Position numbers and translations under genes: made by a program. Below are positions 19,354-29,495 of a stretch of DNA of 64,000 nt, one piece after another; position 1 is the first letter of the stretch; every line of letters begins with the position of its first letter. The notes below the pieces were generated by a model. It did no database searches and was not told the DNA's origin. It saw only the letters and a program-made list of their open reading frames with translations. The stretch comes from an uncultured Pelagibacteraceae bacterium (GTDB lineage: Bacteria; Pseudomonadota; Alphaproteobacteria; Pelagibacterales; Pelagibacteraceae), in the NCBI GenBank assembly GCA_902589505.1, contig CACITE010000004.1, forward strand, positions 1 through 64,000, read 5' to 3'.

Positions 19354-19770
19354 TTACTTTATTGAATCTAGGGTTTTTTGAAACTTGCCAGCATGTGACT
19401 TTTCAGCTTTAGCTAAAGTTTCAAACCAATCAGCTATTTCTTCAAAACCTTCATCTCTAGCAGTTTTTGCCATACCAGGATACATGTCAGTATATTCGTG
19501 AGTTTCTCCAGCAACTGCAGCAGCTAAATTATTTTTAGTTTCTCCTATTGGTTTTCCTGTAGCAGGATCTCCAACTTCTTCTAAAAATTCTAGATGACCG
19601 TGTGCATGTCCAGTTTCGCCTTCAGCTGTCGATCTAAAAACTGTTGCAACATCGTTGTACCCTTCAACGTCTGCTTTTTGTGCAAAATAAAGATACCTTC
19701 GGTTTGCTTGGCTTTCCCCAGCAAACGCAGCCTTTAAATTTTCTTCTGTTTTACTTCCTTTAAGTGCCAT
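19354..19770 (-). CDS. Rubrerythrin (diiron peroxide-handling protein, no rubredoxin domain)
   Basis: 138 residues containing only the ferritin-like four-helix domain. The diiron ligands are in [52 protein letters not shown] and [13 protein letters not shown]. The C-terminal rubredoxin domain of classical rubrerythrins is absent. These proteins reduce hydrogen peroxide. A clear ribosome binding site (AAAGGAG) precedes the ATG. An Irr-box-like palindrome lies at 19791-19810, about 20 bases upstream of the start, so iron control by the neighbouring Irr is likely. A strong hairpin follows the stop. Confidence 0.93.
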   Translation of the reverse strand: MALKGSKTEENLKAAFAGESQANRRYLYFAQKADVEGYNDVATVFRSTAEGETGHAHGHLEFLEEVGDPATGKPIGETKNNLAAAVAGETHEYTDMYPGMAKTARDEGFEEIADWFETLAKAEKSHAGKFQKTLDSIK

Positions 19771-19790
19771 AATTTTCTCCTTTAAGTTAC

Positions 19791-19810
19791 TTTATAATGA
19801 TTCTAAACTA
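19791..19810. promoter_or_regulatory. Irr-box (ICE)-like operator upstream of rubrerythrin
   Basis: TTTATAATGATTCTAAACTA. The core TTTATAA-N3-TTCTAAA is an almost perfect inverted repeat and resembles the iron control element bound by Irr in rhizobia. An 18-of-20 copy lies at 20330-20349 on the other side of the irr gene. It sits 21-40 bases upstream of the rubrerythrin start. Confidence 0.65.
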
Positions 19811-19864
19811 TAAGTCAACTAACCATATAGGTATATTTAAAAACAATACAACAGCTTAAAAAAT

Positions 19865-20293
19865 TTAATTTTGTTTTTGATTATTATTCGCAACTTTAAT
19901 GGTAATTTCTATTTCTTTAATTTTTTTCCCATTGGGGATTTTTGGTAAATTACTTATAGAAATATTTTCATTTTTAATATCTGCTAATTGTGATGTTTCT
20001 TCATCATAAAAATGGTGATGATTTTTTGTGTTGGTATCAAAAAAAGTTTTGTTACCTTTTAAAGAAATTTCTTTAAGATATCCTTTTTTTTCAAACGCAT
20101 GCACTGTGTTATATAATGTAGCTAGAGAAATTTTTTTTTTAATATTTTTTTCTGCAATTTTTTTTAATTGATCAATTGTAAAATGAAATGTTTCTTTTCT
20201 ATTAAATAAAATCTTACATATTGCAAGCCTTTGTCTTGTTGGTCTTAGACCAGATGCTCTAAGTTTCTCTATATTAAATTTCAAATGTTCCAT
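19865..20293 (-). CDS. irr: Fur-family iron response regulator Irr
   Basis: 142 residues from the ATG at 20293; the frame extends three codons to a TTG at 20302, which is less likely. It has the winged-helix start LRASGLRPTRQRLAICKILF and SLATLYNTVHAFEKKGYLKEI, then HHHFYDEETSQL. The triple histidine is typical of Irr, which binds haem, and the CXXC zinc motifs of Fur are missing. Irr represses iron-using genes under iron limitation. The gene is divergent from fabA, an order (irr-fabA-fabB-fabI) common in alphaproteobacteria. A palindrome at 20330-20349 upstream suggests autoregulation. Confidence 0.88.
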   Translation of the reverse strand: MEHLKFNIEKLRASGLRPTRQRLAICKILFNRKETFHFTIDQLKKIAEKNIKKKISLATLYNTVHAFEKKGYLKEISLKGNKTFFDTNTKNHHHFYDEETSQLADIKNENISISNLPKIPNGKKIKEIEITIKVANNNQKQN

Positions 20294-20329
20294 TTTTCTC
20301 AATAAATAGTGATTTTATTACCTTTTTAA

Positions 20330-20349
20330 TTTATAATCGTTCTAAACTA
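20330..20349. promoter_or_regulatory. Irr-box (ICE)-like operator between irr and fabA
   Basis: TTTATAATCGTTCTAAACTA, differing from the copy at 19791-19810 at only 2 of 20 positions. The core is TTTATAA-N3-TTCTAAA. It lies 37-56 bases upstream of irr and 43-62 upstream of fabA, so it may control irr itself, fabA, or both. Confidence 0.65.
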
Positions 20350-20391
20350 AATATATGTAATAAAGTATTTTAATCAAGTATTAATTTATCT

Positions 20392-20898
20392 ATGGCAAAA
20401 AAAAATAGTTATAAATATGAGGAATTAATTGAATGTGCAGATGGAAAATTATTTGGTCCAGGAAATGCCAAATTACCATCGCCGCCAATGTTAATGTTTG
20501 ATAGAATTACAAATATTGATGAAAAAAATGGTTTATACAAAAAAGGAATGATTGAGGCTGAACTTGATATAAAGAAAAAAATGTGGTTTTTTGATTGCCA
20601 CTTTAAAGATGATCCTGTTATGCCTGGATGTCTTGGATTAGATGCTATGTGGCAATTAGTCGGTTTTTTTTTAGGATGGAAAGGTGAGCCGGGAAGAGGG
20701 CGTGCTCTTGGAGTAAGTAGTGTTAAATTTACCGGTGAAGTTCTAACAAATGCCAAAATTGCAAAATATCAAGTTAATATGAAAAGAATTTTGAAAAAAG
20801 AAGGTGCTGTTGTAGGATTAGCTGATGGAGTGCTTCTTGTTGATAATAAACAAATTTATGAAGCGGAAAATTTAAAAGTAGGATTGTTTAAACAATGA
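20392..20898 (+). CDS. fabA: 3-hydroxydecanoyl-ACP dehydratase/isomerase
   Basis: 168 residues, normal for FabA. The active-site histidine lies in [20 protein letters not shown], followed by [24 protein letters not shown] near residue 25-36 is also typical. FabA dehydrates 3-hydroxyacyl-ACP and isomerises the trans-2 to the cis-3 decenoyl intermediate, the branch to unsaturated fatty acids. Its stop overlaps the fabB start (ATGA). The fabA-fabB-fabI order is an operon. Confidence 0.96.
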   Translation: MAKKNSYKYEELIECADGKLFGPGNAKLPSPPMLMFDRITNIDEKNGLYKKGMIEAELDIKKKMWFFDCHFKDDPVMPGCLGLDAMWQLVGFFLGWKGEPGRGRALGVSSVKFTGEVLTNAKIAKYQVNMKRILKKEGAVVGLADGVLLVDNKQIYEAENLKVGLFKQ

Positions 20899-22106
20899 AA
20901 AGAGTAGTTATAACTGGAATTGGCGTTGTTTCTTGCCTGGGAAATAATCAAGAAGAAGTTTACCAATCTTTGTTAAATTCTAAATCAGGAATCACCTTTT
21001 CCGAAGAGTATAAAGAATTTAATTTAAAAAGCCATGTTCATGGTATGCCAAATATTAAACTTGAAGATTATGTTGATAGAAAAACAATCAGATTTATGGG
21101 ACCAGGATCTGCATATAATTATATTGCCATGAAAGAGGCTGTTAAAGATTCTGGTTTAGAAGAAAAAGATGTAAGTAATATTTTAACTGGTATGATTATG
21201 GGCTCTGGAGGTCCTTCAATTAAAAATGTAATTCTTGCAGCTGACAAAACACGTGAAAAGAATCCAAAAAAAATGGGTCCTTTTGTAGTTCCCAGAACCA
21301 TGTCAAGTACCGCATCAGCAACTTTAGCTGTTCCATTTAAAATTAAAGGAGTAAATTATACTATCAGCTCGGCTTGTGCCACTAGCGGACACTGTATTGG
21401 AAACGCAATGGAAATAATACAACTAGGAAAACAAAAAATAGTATTTGCTGGGGGAAGTGATGAAGTTCATTTTGCAATGACAGCTATGTTTGATGCAATG
21501 ACCGCGTTATCATCCAAATATAATGACACACCAGAAAAAGCTTCTCGGCCATATGACAAAACTAGAGATGGATTTGTAATATCTGGAGGTGGAGGTGTTT
21601 TAGTTTTAGAAGAATATGAACACGCAAAAGCGAGAGGGGCAAAAATTTATGCTGAAGTTACTGGATATGGTGCTACATCTGATGGTTATGACATGGTTGC
21701 TCCTTCTGGAGAAGGTGCAGTAAGATGTATGAAAATGGCTTTAAACACAAGTAAAAATAAAATTGATTATATAAATACTCACGGTACTTCGACTCCTGTA
21801 GGAGACATAACAGAACTTAAAGCAGTTGGTGAAGTATTTAAAAATTCAATTCCAAAAATAAGTTCTACCAAATCACTTTCTGGCCATTCATTGGGAGCGA
21901 CTTCGGTACATGAAGCTGTTTATAGTCTAATTATGATGAAAAATAATTTTATATCTGCCTCGATTAATATAAATGAAATAGATGAAGAAGCCAAAAAATA
22001 TCCAATAGTAACAAAAGTTGAAAAAAATGTAGATTTAAGAGCAATAATGTCTAATAGTTTTGGATTTGGCGGAACTAACGCAACATTAATTTTTGAAAAA
22101 ATTTAA
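20895..22106 (+). CDS. fabB: 3-oxoacyl-ACP synthase I
   Basis: 403-residue condensing enzyme. The catalytic Cys161 lies in [12 protein letters not shown]; the two histidines are in [11 protein letters not shown] and [12 protein letters not shown], and the C terminus has [12 protein letters not shown]. FabB elongates the unsaturated intermediates made by FabA, which agrees with its place directly after fabA. It overlaps fabA by four bases and fabI begins 3 bases after its stop. Confidence 0.96.
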   Translation: MKRVVITGIGVVSCLGNNQEEVYQSLLNSKSGITFSEEYKEFNLKSHVHGMPNIKLEDYVDRKTIRFMGPGSAYNYIAMKEAVKDSGLEEKDVSNILTGMIMGSGGPSIKNVILAADKTREKNPKKMGPFVVPRTMSSTASATLAVPFKIKGVNYTISSACATSGHCIGNAMEIIQLGKQKIVFAGGSDEVHFAMTAMFDAMTALSSKYNDTPEKASRPYDKTRDGFVISGGGGVLVLEEYEHAKARGAKIYAEVTGYGATSDGYDMVAPSGEGAVRCMKMALNTSKNKIDYINTHGTSTPVGDITELKAVGEVFKNSIPKISSTKSLSGHSLGATSVHEAVYSLIMMKNNFISASININEIDEEAKKYPIVTKVEKNVDLRAIMSNSFGFGGTNATLIFEKI

Positions 22107-22109
22107 TTT

Positions 22110-22895
22110 ATGAGCTTATTAAAAGATAAAAAAGGTTTAATAATGGGTGTTGCAAATGATCGCTCAATTGCATGGGGTATAGCAAAAAAATTATCTGAGC
22201 ATGGAGCTGAACTTGCTTTTACATATCTAGGTGATGCTTTAAAAAAAAGAGTTGTACCTTTAGCTGAATCATTAAAATCTAATTTTACTCTAAGCTGCGA
22301 TGTTGAAAAAAAAGAAGATGTAACAAGAACATTTGATGATATTAAAAAAAAATGGGGAAATTTAGATTTTGTTGTTCATGCAATTGCTTTCTCAGATAAA
22401 TCAGAACTCACGGGAGAATATTTAAATACGTCACGAGAAAATTTTTTGAAAAGTATGTTGATTTCATGCTTTTCATTTACAGAGGTTGCAAAAGAAGCAT
22501 CAAAAATTATGAACAAGGGTTCAAGTATGCTAACTTTAACTTATGAATCTTCCAAAGTAATTCCTAATTATAATGTTATGGGTGTTTGTAAAGCAGCTTT
22601 GGAAACTAGTGTAAAATATCTAGCAAGAGATTTGGGATCAAAAGGAATAAGAGTAAATGCTATTAGCGCAGGTCCTATTAAAACATTAGCAGCTTCTGCA
22701 ATAGGAGATGCAAAATTTTTATATAAATGGAACGAAGATCATTCTCTATTAAAGAGAAACGTTGATATTAATGATGTAGGAGGTTCAGCCTTATATTTGT
22801 TAAGTGATTTATCTGCCGCTGTAACTGGCGAAATACATTATGTCGATGCTGGATATAATAAAGTTGGAATGCCAAATCCAAAAAATATTACTTAA
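22110..22895 (+). CDS. fabI: Enoyl-ACP reductase
   Basis: 261 residues of the short-chain dehydrogenase superfamily, FabI type. The nucleotide loop is [16 protein letters not shown], followed by [34 protein letters not shown] with the catalytic tyrosine-lysine pair, and [19 protein letters not shown]. It reduces enoyl-ACP with NADH in fatty acid elongation. It closes the fabA-fabB-fabI operon. Its TAA and the pnp TAA share the 4-base palindrome TTAA (22892-22895). Confidence 0.96.
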   Translation: MSLLKDKKGLIMGVANDRSIAWGIAKKLSEHGAELAFTYLGDALKKRVVPLAESLKSNFTLSCDVEKKEDVTRTFDDIKKKWGNLDFVVHAIAFSDKSELTGEYLNTSRENFLKSMLISCFSFTEVAKEASKIMNKGSSMLTLTYESSKVIPNYNVMGVCKAALETSVKYLARDLGSKGIRVNAISAGPIKTLAASAIGDAKFLYKWNEDHSLLKRNVDINDVGGSALYLLSDLSAAVTGEIHYVDAGYNKVGMPNPKNIT

Positions 22896-24961
22896 CTAGC
22901 TTCTTTAATTGAAAGTTTTACTTTACCTCTATCAAAACCTATAACTTTTACAGAAACTTCATCTCCTTCTTTTACAACATCAGAAACTTTGTTAACCCTT
23001 TTGCCTGCCAGTTGAGAAATATGAACTAAACCATCTTGTTTTCCTAAAAAATTAACAAAAGCACCAAACTCCATTATCTTAACAACTTTGCCTTTATAAA
23101 TTTTTCCCATTTCAGGTTTTGCAACAATATTTTTAACCATTTCCATTGCTTTGCTTCTTGATTTTTCATCTGGTGCAGCAATGGTAACTTCACCTGTATC
23201 TTTAACATCCACTTTGGCTCCGGATAGTTCTACAATCTCTCTAATTGTAGCTCCTCCTTTTCCTATTACAGCTGCTATATCCTTTTTATCAACCATAACA
23301 GTTTCTATTTTAGGTGTATGTTTTGATACTTCTTTTCTTGATGATTTAATTGTTTTATTCATTTCATCAAGAATATGTGCTCTTCCTTCTTTGGCTTGAT
23401 CAAGAGCTTGCTTCATAATCTCAAATGTAATTCCAGTAATTTTTATATCCATTTGTAATGATGTAATGCCATCTTTTGTGCCTGCCACTTTAAAATCCAT
23501 ATCACCTAAATGATCTTCGTCACCCAAGATGTCAGATAAAACAGTAAATTCTTTTTTTTCTTTAATTAATCCCATTGCAATTCCAGCTACAGGTTCAGCT
23601 ATTGGAACAGCAGCATCCATAAGTGCTAAAGATGCGCCGCAAACAGTAGCCATTGAAGAAGAACCATTAGATTCTGTTATTTCAGAAACTACTCTTAGAG
23701 TATAAGGAAATTTTTCTTTATCAGGTAAAGATGAATTTAAAGCTCTCCACGCTAGTTTTCCATGTCCTACTTCTCTTCTGCCTGTGCCTATTCTTCCTGT
23801 TTCTCCAACTGAAAAAGGAGGGAAGTTGTAATGTAACATAAATCTTACTCTTTTTTGTCCTTCTAGACTTTCTATTCTTTGTTCATCTTCTGTAGTACCT
23901 AAGGTAGTTGTGACCAGTGCTTGTGTTTCTCCTCTAGTAAACAATGCGGATCCATGTGTTCTTGGTAAAATACCCACTTCACATTTAATAGGTCTTACAT
24001 CAGACAAACCTCTGCCGTCTATTCTTTTTTTAGTTTTGAGTATTTTTGTTCTTACAATATCTTTTTCTAGATTTTTTAATTGCAATAATATTTCAAGCTC
24101 AGAATATGTTTCATCTCCTTCGAACAAAGATTTACATTTTTCAGTCGCTAAATTAACCAATTCTGATCTTTTTTTCTTGTCTTTTTCCGAAAATGCTTTT
24201 TCTAAATCTTTTGTTAATTCTTTAGAAATTTTTTTGTTTAGCTTGCTGTAATCCTTCTCTTCTATTTTCCAATCTTCTTTTGCACATTTTTTTTTAAGAT
24301 TTTCTATTGCTTTGATTACTGGAGAAAAATTTTCATGCCCAAATTTGACTGCATCTAACATTTGTTTTTCGCTTAAACCTGAAGCTTCAGATTCAACCAT
24401 TAGTACAGCATCTTTTGTTCCTGCAACAACTAGATCTAATTTTGATTCTTTTAATTGTTCTTTTGACGGGTTTAAAATAAATTTATCATTTATATAACCA
24501 ACTCTGGACGCAGCTATAGGGCCTTGAAATGGCAAACCTGAAATTGCTAAAGCCGCAGATGATGCAATGATTGACAATATGTCAGCTTCATTTTCGTTAT
24601 CATAAGAAAGCACTGTTGGTAGAACTTGAACCTCGTTTCTAAAACCTTCTGGAAATAATGGACGAATAGGTCTATCTATTAATCTTGAAATTAATGTTTC
24701 AGATTCAGTAGGTCTTGCCTCTCTTTTAAAATAACCTCCTGGTATTTTGCCCGCCGCATAATATTTTTCCTGGTAGTTTACTGATAAAGGAAAATAATCT
24801 ATTTCTTCATTAACTTTTTTTGCTCCTACTACTGTTGCAATAACAACCGTATCTCCACAAGTTGCAATTATAGCTCCATCAGCCTGTCTAGCAATTTTTC
24901 CTGTTTCTAAAGTTAATTTCTTGCCGTCTAATTTTATTTCTTCTTTGTGAATTTTAAACAT
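22892..24961 (-). CDS. pnp: Polyribonucleotide nucleotidyltransferase (PNPase)
   Basis: 689 residues with the expected layout: two RNase PH domains (first with [27 protein letters not shown], here read in parts; second with [18 protein letters not shown] and [20 protein letters not shown]), then a KH domain ([14 protein letters not shown]) and S1 domain ([26 protein letters not shown]). It degrades RNA 3' to 5' with phosphate and is part of the degradosome. rpsO is directly upstream with no gap, the classical rpsO-pnp pair in which pnp autoregulates its message. The gene is shortened at the C terminus compared with E. coli (711). Confidence 0.97.
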   Translation of the reverse strand: MFKIHKEEIKLDGKKLTLETGKIARQADGAIIATCGDTVVIATVVGAKKVNEEIDYFPLSVNYQEKYYAAGKIPGGYFKREARPTESETLISRLIDRPIRPLFPEGFRNEVQVLPTVLSYDNENEADILSIIASSAALAISGLPFQGPIAASRVGYINDKFILNPSKEQLKESKLDLVVAGTKDAVLMVESEASGLSEKQMLDAVKFGHENFSPVIKAIENLKKKCAKEDWKIEEKDYSKLNKKISKELTKDLEKAFSEKDKKKRSELVNLATEKCKSLFEGDETYSELEILLQLKNLEKDIVRTKILKTKKRIDGRGLSDVRPIKCEVGILPRTHGSALFTRGETQALVTTTLGTTEDEQRIESLEGQKRVRFMLHYNFPPFSVGETGRIGTGRREVGHGKLAWRALNSSLPDKEKFPYTLRVVSEITESNGSSSMATVCGASLALMDAAVPIAEPVAGIAMGLIKEKKEFTVLSDILGDEDHLGDMDFKVAGTKDGITSLQMDIKITGITFEIMKQALDQAKEGRAHILDEMNKTIKSSRKEVSKHTPKIETVMVDKKDIAAVIGKGGATIREIVELSGAKVDVKDTGEVTIAAPDEKSRSKAMEMVKNIVAKPEMGKIYKGKVVKIMEFGAFVNFLGKQDGLVHISQLAGKRVNKVSDVVKEGDEVSVKVIGFDRGKVKLSIKEAS

Positions 24962-25222
24962 CTATTTTCTTAGTTTCAATTTTGTTAATATATTTTGATA
25001 TGATTCAACGTTGTTTTTTTTAAGATATTCTAATAAACGTTTCCTTTGATTTACTGCTCTTACTAATCCTCTTGTTGAGTGTTTATCATTTTTATTTTTC
25101 TTAAAATGTTCAGTTAAGTTGTTTATTTTTTCACTCAAAAAACCAATTTGAACTTCTGAAGAACCTACATCTTTTGAATGAATTTTAAGAGAATCAATTG
25201 TTTCTTTGCCTTTTTTTGACAT
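24962..25222 (-). CDS. rpsO: 30S ribosomal protein S15
   Basis: 86 residues. It has KDVGSSEVQIGFLSEKINNLTEHF and KHSTRGLVRAVNQRKRLLEYL, the S15 signature. It binds the central domain of 16S rRNA. Its stop is followed immediately by the pnp start, and rbfA lies 2 bases upstream. truB, which usually stands between rbfA and rpsO, is absent here. Confidence 0.97.
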   Translation of the reverse strand: MSKKGKETIDSLKIHSKDVGSSEVQIGFLSEKINNLTEHFKKNKNDKHSTRGLVRAVNQRKRLLEYLKKNNVESYQNILTKLKLRK

Positions 25223-25224
25223 AA

Positions 25225-25593
25225 TTATTTATTTTCCTTTATTAACTTTTCTATTTTTTCTGCATAATCAAATGATTTATCTCCAACAAAATAAACCTTT
25301 GGTAAAAATTTCATATCAATTTTTTTTGACAAAGCTTTCCTAATTAGATGTGAAAATTTAGTTAAAATGTTCACTGTATTCTCTGTATCCTTTCCGCCCA
25401 AAGGTATAACATAAGCTCTAGCATTTTTAAGATCTGCACTCATTCTTACTTCAGTTACAGTAATGTTTTTTGTTACTAAACTAGGAACCTTTGCTTCATC
25501 TCTTAAGAAAATTTGTCCCAAAGACTGCTTTACTAACTCTCCTACCCTCAATTGTCTTTGTGAGTACGGTGTATTGCTGTTTTGCCTAATCAT
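25225..25593 (-). CDS. rbfA: Ribosome-binding factor A
   Basis: 122 residues with SQRQLRVGELVKQSLGQIFLR at the N terminus, ITVTEVRMSADLKNARAYV in the middle and KFLPKVYFVGDKSFDYAEKIE near the end, all RbfA features. It assists late 16S rRNA maturation in the 30S subunit. The start codon shares one base with the infB stop, indicating coupled translation. Confidence 0.94.
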   Translation of the reverse strand: MIRQNSNTPYSQRQLRVGELVKQSLGQIFLRDEAKVPSLVTKNITVTEVRMSADLKNARAYVIPLGGKDTENTVNILTKFSHLIRKALSKKIDMKFLPKVYFVGDKSFDYAEKIEKLIKENK

Positions 25594-27827
25594 TAAATTC
25601 TTCTTTCTGTCTCTATTATCTTATAAACCTCTATTACGTCTTTTTCTTTAAAATCGGCAAAATCCTTAAGGGTTATACCACACTCTAGGCCTGCGGCGAC
25701 TTGTTTTGCAGCATTTTTTTCTCTGAAAATACTGCCAATCGAGCCTGTATATAATACATTTCCATCTCTAATCAACCTTGCATTTAAATTATTTATTATT
25801 TCCCCATCTATAACTTTCGATCCAGCCACCTTACCAATCTTGGAAACTTTGAAAATTGCCTGAACTTCAGCAGATCCAACAAATTGCTCTTTTACATCTG
25901 GTTTTAATAAACCTGATAATGCATCATTCACAAAATCCAAAACTTCATAAATTATATTAAAAAATTTGATGCTTATTTTATGTGTTTCGGCTAACTTTTT
26001 TGCTTCTTTGTTTGGTCTCACATTAAATCCTACAAGAACAGCGTTTGATGCTCTTGCAAGAGTTACGTCTGTTTCGGTAATTACACCAATATTTGATAAA
26101 ATTATTTTTGGAACAACCTCTTCATGTTTAATTTTTTCAATTGCATTCTTTAGCGCCTCGCAAGAACCATGGACGTCTGCCTTTATTATTATTGATAACT
26201 CTTTTGGTATAGAAGAATCGTTGAATGCAGATTCTTTGGTTGTTGAAATTAATGGTGCTTGTTTTGATTTTAAATCTTTAATTCTATATTCATTTATCTC
26301 TTTAGCCTTTTCTTCAGAATCTACTACAATAAAATCATCTCCTGCAAATGCTGAGTTATTCATACCAAGAATCTCTACTGGTGTTGATGGCAACGCTGAC
26401 TCATTGTTGTTACCCTGATCATCTATCATAGCTCTTACTTTGCCCCAAGTATTTCCACTTACAAAAAAATCTCCTTTTTTCAAATTTCCACTTAAAACTA
26501 ACACAGTTGACACTGGACCTTTTCCTTTATCAATCCTAGATTCTAATATTACGCCCGTCGCTGAACCTTCAAAAGATGTTTTTAAGTCAAGTAAATCTGA
26601 TTGAAGTATAATATTTTCTTTAAGTTTATCTAAATTTTTTTTTGTAGTTGCTGAAACTTCTGCAAATAAAGTATCCCCACTTAATTCTTCTGCAATTAAT
26701 TCATATTGCAAAAGCTCATTTTTTATTTTTTGTGGATCAGCGGCAGGTAAATCGCATTTATTTATTGCTACAATGATAGGAACTTTAGCTGATTTAGCAT
26801 GCTTTATTGCTTCTATTGTTTGTGGTTTAACTCCATCATCTGCCGCAACAACAAGAACAACAATATCTGTTACTTTTGATCCTCTTGCACGCATTTCAGT
26901 AAATGCTGCATGGCCAGGAGTATCAATAAAAGTAATATTTTTACCTTGAGATGTATTAACTTTATAAGCTCCAATATGCTGAGTTATGCCTCCATGTTCG
27001 CCTGCAACAACATTTGTTTTTCTAAAAGCATCCAGTAATGAAGTTTTGCCATGATCTACATGTCCCATAACTGTTACAATTGGGGATCTAGTTTTTAAAT
27101 TTTTTTTCTCCTTGTTGCTTGTTTTTAGGATGTTTAAATCTGGTTTTTTTTCTCTTATAGGTATATTTCCAAACTCTTTAACAAGATATTCTGCAGTATC
27201 AGCATCAATATTGTGATTTATTGTTGCTACTACACCCATTCCTAAAAGATGTTTAATTATAGTGCTGGCTTGCATAGCCATTCTTTTTGAAAGTTCTTGT
27301 ATTGTTATTTTATCAGGAATATTTACTTCGTGGACAACTTTTTTATTTTCAACCTTATCTTTTTGAGCATCTTGATTTTTCTTTTCTTTAAGTCTCGCAC
27401 GTCTTACGGATGCTAAACTACGTTCTCTTCCTTCTAATGCATCATCATTAAGAGCTTTAGACAATGTAAGTTTGTTTTCTCTTTTTGAAGAAAAACTTTT
27501 TTCTTTACCGAAATTGCTTTTTTTTTGTTGTAAATTATTCTGCTCAACATCTTTAAATCTTTTTGTTGCTCTTTCTTCAGCTTTTTTTCGAATATCAAAA
27601 TTTCTATTTAATTGTGTTTTCTTAGCAAAAAAATTACCTGAGGTTTTGGTTTTATTAAAATTATTATTTTGTGTTTGGTGTTTTTTTTCACTCCATCTTC
27701 TTTGAGGTTTTTTTTCTATAACAACAGACGTTTTATGTCTGTTTTGTGCATATTGTGGCGCATTATAAGTTTTTTTTGATGAAACACTTATAGTAAGTTT
27801 TTTTTTCTTTATTTTGTCTTTTTCCAT
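25593..27827 (-). CDS. infB: Translation initiation factor IF-2
   Basis: 744 residues. A very basic, low-complexity N-terminal region (1-165) precedes the IF-2N domain ([21 protein letters not shown]). The GTPase motifs are GHVDHGKT at 255-262, DTPGHAAF and NKCDL. Domains II-IV follow with [17 protein letters not shown] and the fMet-tRNA-binding C-terminal domain with [20 protein letters not shown]. It brings initiator tRNA to the ribosome. It is shorter than the 890-residue E. coli protein because the N-terminal region is reduced. It follows nusA by 15 bases; ylxR is not between them. Confidence 0.97.
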   Translation of the reverse strand: MEKDKIKKKKLTISVSSKKTYNAPQYAQNRHKTSVVIEKKPQRRWSEKKHQTQNNNFNKTKTSGNFFAKKTQLNRNFDIRKKAEERATKRFKDVEQNNLQQKKSNFGKEKSFSSKRENKLTLSKALNDDALEGRERSLASVRRARLKEKKNQDAQKDKVENKKVVHEVNIPDKITIQELSKRMAMQASTIIKHLLGMGVVATINHNIDADTAEYLVKEFGNIPIREKKPDLNILKTSNKEKKNLKTRSPIVTVMGHVDHGKTSLLDAFRKTNVVAGEHGGITQHIGAYKVNTSQGKNITFIDTPGHAAFTEMRARGSKVTDIVVLVVAADDGVKPQTIEAIKHAKSAKVPIIVAINKCDLPAADPQKIKNELLQYELIAEELSGDTLFAEVSATTKKNLDKLKENIILQSDLLDLKTSFEGSATGVILESRIDKGKGPVSTVLVLSGNLKKGDFFVSGNTWGKVRAMIDDQGNNNESALPSTPVEILGMNNSAFAGDDFIVVDSEEKAKEINEYRIKDLKSKQAPLISTTKESAFNDSSIPKELSIIIKADVHGSCEALKNAIEKIKHEEVVPKIILSNIGVITETDVTLARASNAVLVGFNVRPNKEAKKLAETHKISIKFFNIIYEVLDFVNDALSGLLKPDVKEQFVGSAEVQAIFKVSKIGKVAGSKVIDGEIINNLNARLIRDGNVLYTGSIGSIFREKNAAKQVAAGLECGITLKDFADFKEKDVIEVYKIIETERRI

Positions 27828-27842
27828 AAAAAAACATGTCCT

Positions 27843-29390
27843 CTATTTAAAAACGATATTTCTAGCATTTACAATTAAATCTTCAGCTTCACTATTAGTA
27901 AGTGCAAACTCTTCGAGATATCCATCGATTTTGAATCTAACACCCTTCTTTTCATCATAACCTCCTATTAGTTCATCAATAGAAAGTTCCGCAAAATCTT
28001 TTAGAGTTTTAATTTTTTTTTCACCTAGCGTAAGCAACATTCCTGGTGTAAGCCCTTTAAAGTTAATTAAATCGTCGTTAACACCCAGATCTTTCAATTT
28101 TTTACCAATATCTTCTTTTTCTTTAATCAAATATTCTTTTGTTCTTTCCTTTAATTCTTTAGCTGTATTTTCATCAATTCCTTCTATTTTAGAAATTTCC
28201 TCTAAATTTGCTTGATCTAGCTCTTCTATGGAAGAAAAACCTTCTGCAACTAAAAGCTGACCCAAAGTTTCATCTAGTTCTAAATTTCTTACAAAGACTT
28301 CAGTTTTATCTTTAAATTCTAGCTGTTTTTTTTCTGACTCCTCTTTTTCTGTTAGTATATCTATTTCAAAATCAATTAATTTTGAAGCCAATCTAACATT
28401 TTGCCCTCTTCTTCCTATTGCTTTACTTAAATTTTCTTCGGTCAAAATAACTTCTATTCTTTTGTTTTGATCATCAATTACAACTTTTTGAATTTCTGCT
28501 GGCGCTAGCGCACTCACTACAAGAGAGGCCACATCTTCGGACCAGTGTACTATATCTATTTTTTCCCCACAAAGTTCGTTTACTACAGATTGAACTCTAC
28601 TTCCTCTCATGCCAACACAAGCTCCTACAGGATCTATTGAAGAATCTTTTGAATTGACACAAATTTTAGCTCTACTTCCTGGATCCCTTGCTGATGATTT
28701 AATTTCAATAACTCCATCATAAATTTCTGGAACTTCTTGAAAAAATAACCTTTCCATAAACTTTGGATGAGCTCTCGATAGAAAAATTTGCTGTCCTTTA
28801 TTCTCTCTAATTACATCATAACAGTATGCTTTGACTCTATCGCCAGTTTTTAAAACTTCTCTTGGTATTTGTTCTTCTTTTCTAATAATTGCTTCAGATC
28901 GATTTAAATCTATAATGACGTTTCCATACTCCAATCTTTTTACAATACCACTTAAAATCTCACCTTTTTTATCAATAAAATCATTGTATTGCCTTTCTCT
29001 TTCTGCGGCTCTGACGCTTTGTGTTATTACTTGCCTCGCAGTTTGTGCAGCAATTCTTCCAAAATCCACAGGTGGCAACTGTTCAAATATTTCATCACCA
29101 ACTTTAATATCTTTTTTATCTTCTATTTTTTTTGCATTTTCTAATGAAATTTCGTTATTAAAATTTTCAGGTTTTTCAACTATGGTTAACACTTTATGGA
29201 GGCTTATATCTCCGCTATTTCTATCAATCTTTGCTCTTATATCATTTTCAGTACCAAATTTAGTTTTTGCTGCTTTTTGTATAGCCGATTCCATCGAACT
29301 TAATATAATTTCTTTATCAATGGATTTCTCAATAGCAACGGCATTTGCTATCCTTAAAAGCTCCATTTTATCTGATCTTTGATTTAACAT
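27843..29390 (-). CDS. nusA: Transcription elongation/termination factor NusA
   Basis: 515 residues. N-terminal RNA-polymerase domain (MELLRIANAVAIEKSIDKEI), S1 domain (GEILSGIVKRLEYGNVIIDL), two KH domains (PVGACVGMRGSRVQSVVNEL and SKAIGRRGQNVRLASKL), and two acidic C-terminal helix-hairpin-helix repeats. Two ATG codons (29390 and 29366) are possible. I keep the first because alphaproteobacterial NusA proteins have several residues before the ELL-IA-AVA motif. It follows metK across a strong terminator, so it likely has its own promoter. The usual upstream rimP is absent. Confidence 0.95.
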   Translation of the reverse strand: MLNQRSDKMELLRIANAVAIEKSIDKEIILSSMESAIQKAAKTKFGTENDIRAKIDRNSGDISLHKVLTIVEKPENFNNEISLENAKKIEDKKDIKVGDEIFEQLPPVDFGRIAAQTARQVITQSVRAAERERQYNDFIDKKGEILSGIVKRLEYGNVIIDLNRSEAIIRKEEQIPREVLKTGDRVKAYCYDVIRENKGQQIFLSRAHPKFMERLFFQEVPEIYDGVIEIKSSARDPGSRAKICVNSKDSSIDPVGACVGMRGSRVQSVVNELCGEKIDIVHWSEDVASLVVSALAPAEIQKVVIDDQNKRIEVILTEENLSKAIGRRGQNVRLASKLIDFEIDILTEKEESEKKQLEFKDKTEVFVRNLELDETLGQLLVAEGFSSIEELDQANLEEISKIEGIDENTAKELKERTKEYLIKEKEDIGKKLKDLGVNDDLINFKGLTPGMLLTLGEKKIKTLKDFAELSIDELIGGYDEKKGVRFKIDGYLEEFALTNSEAEDLIVNARNIVFK

Positions 29391-29416
29391 AATATTTATA
29401 AACGTTTCCTCTAAAA

Positions 29417-29439
29417 AAAAATGGGCAAAAGCCCATTTT
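29417..29439 (-). terminator. Intrinsic terminator between metK and nusA
   Basis: AAAATGGGC and GCCCATTTT form a 9-bp perfect stem with an AAAA loop; on the minus strand the stem is followed by a run of eight T. It lies about 57 bases after the metK stop and 27 bases before the nusA start. It should end the long murJ-to-metK transcript. Confidence 0.85.
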
Positions 29440-29495
29440 GTAATATCCAGGTAACTTAATGATTATTTAAATTATATTTTAGCTTTTTTCAAGTT

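Noticed and set aside
29391-29495. SAM riboswitch near metK
   Set aside because: This spacer is downstream of metK, not upstream, and contains only the terminator. Upstream of metK the lnt gene overlaps its start, leaving no room for a leader.
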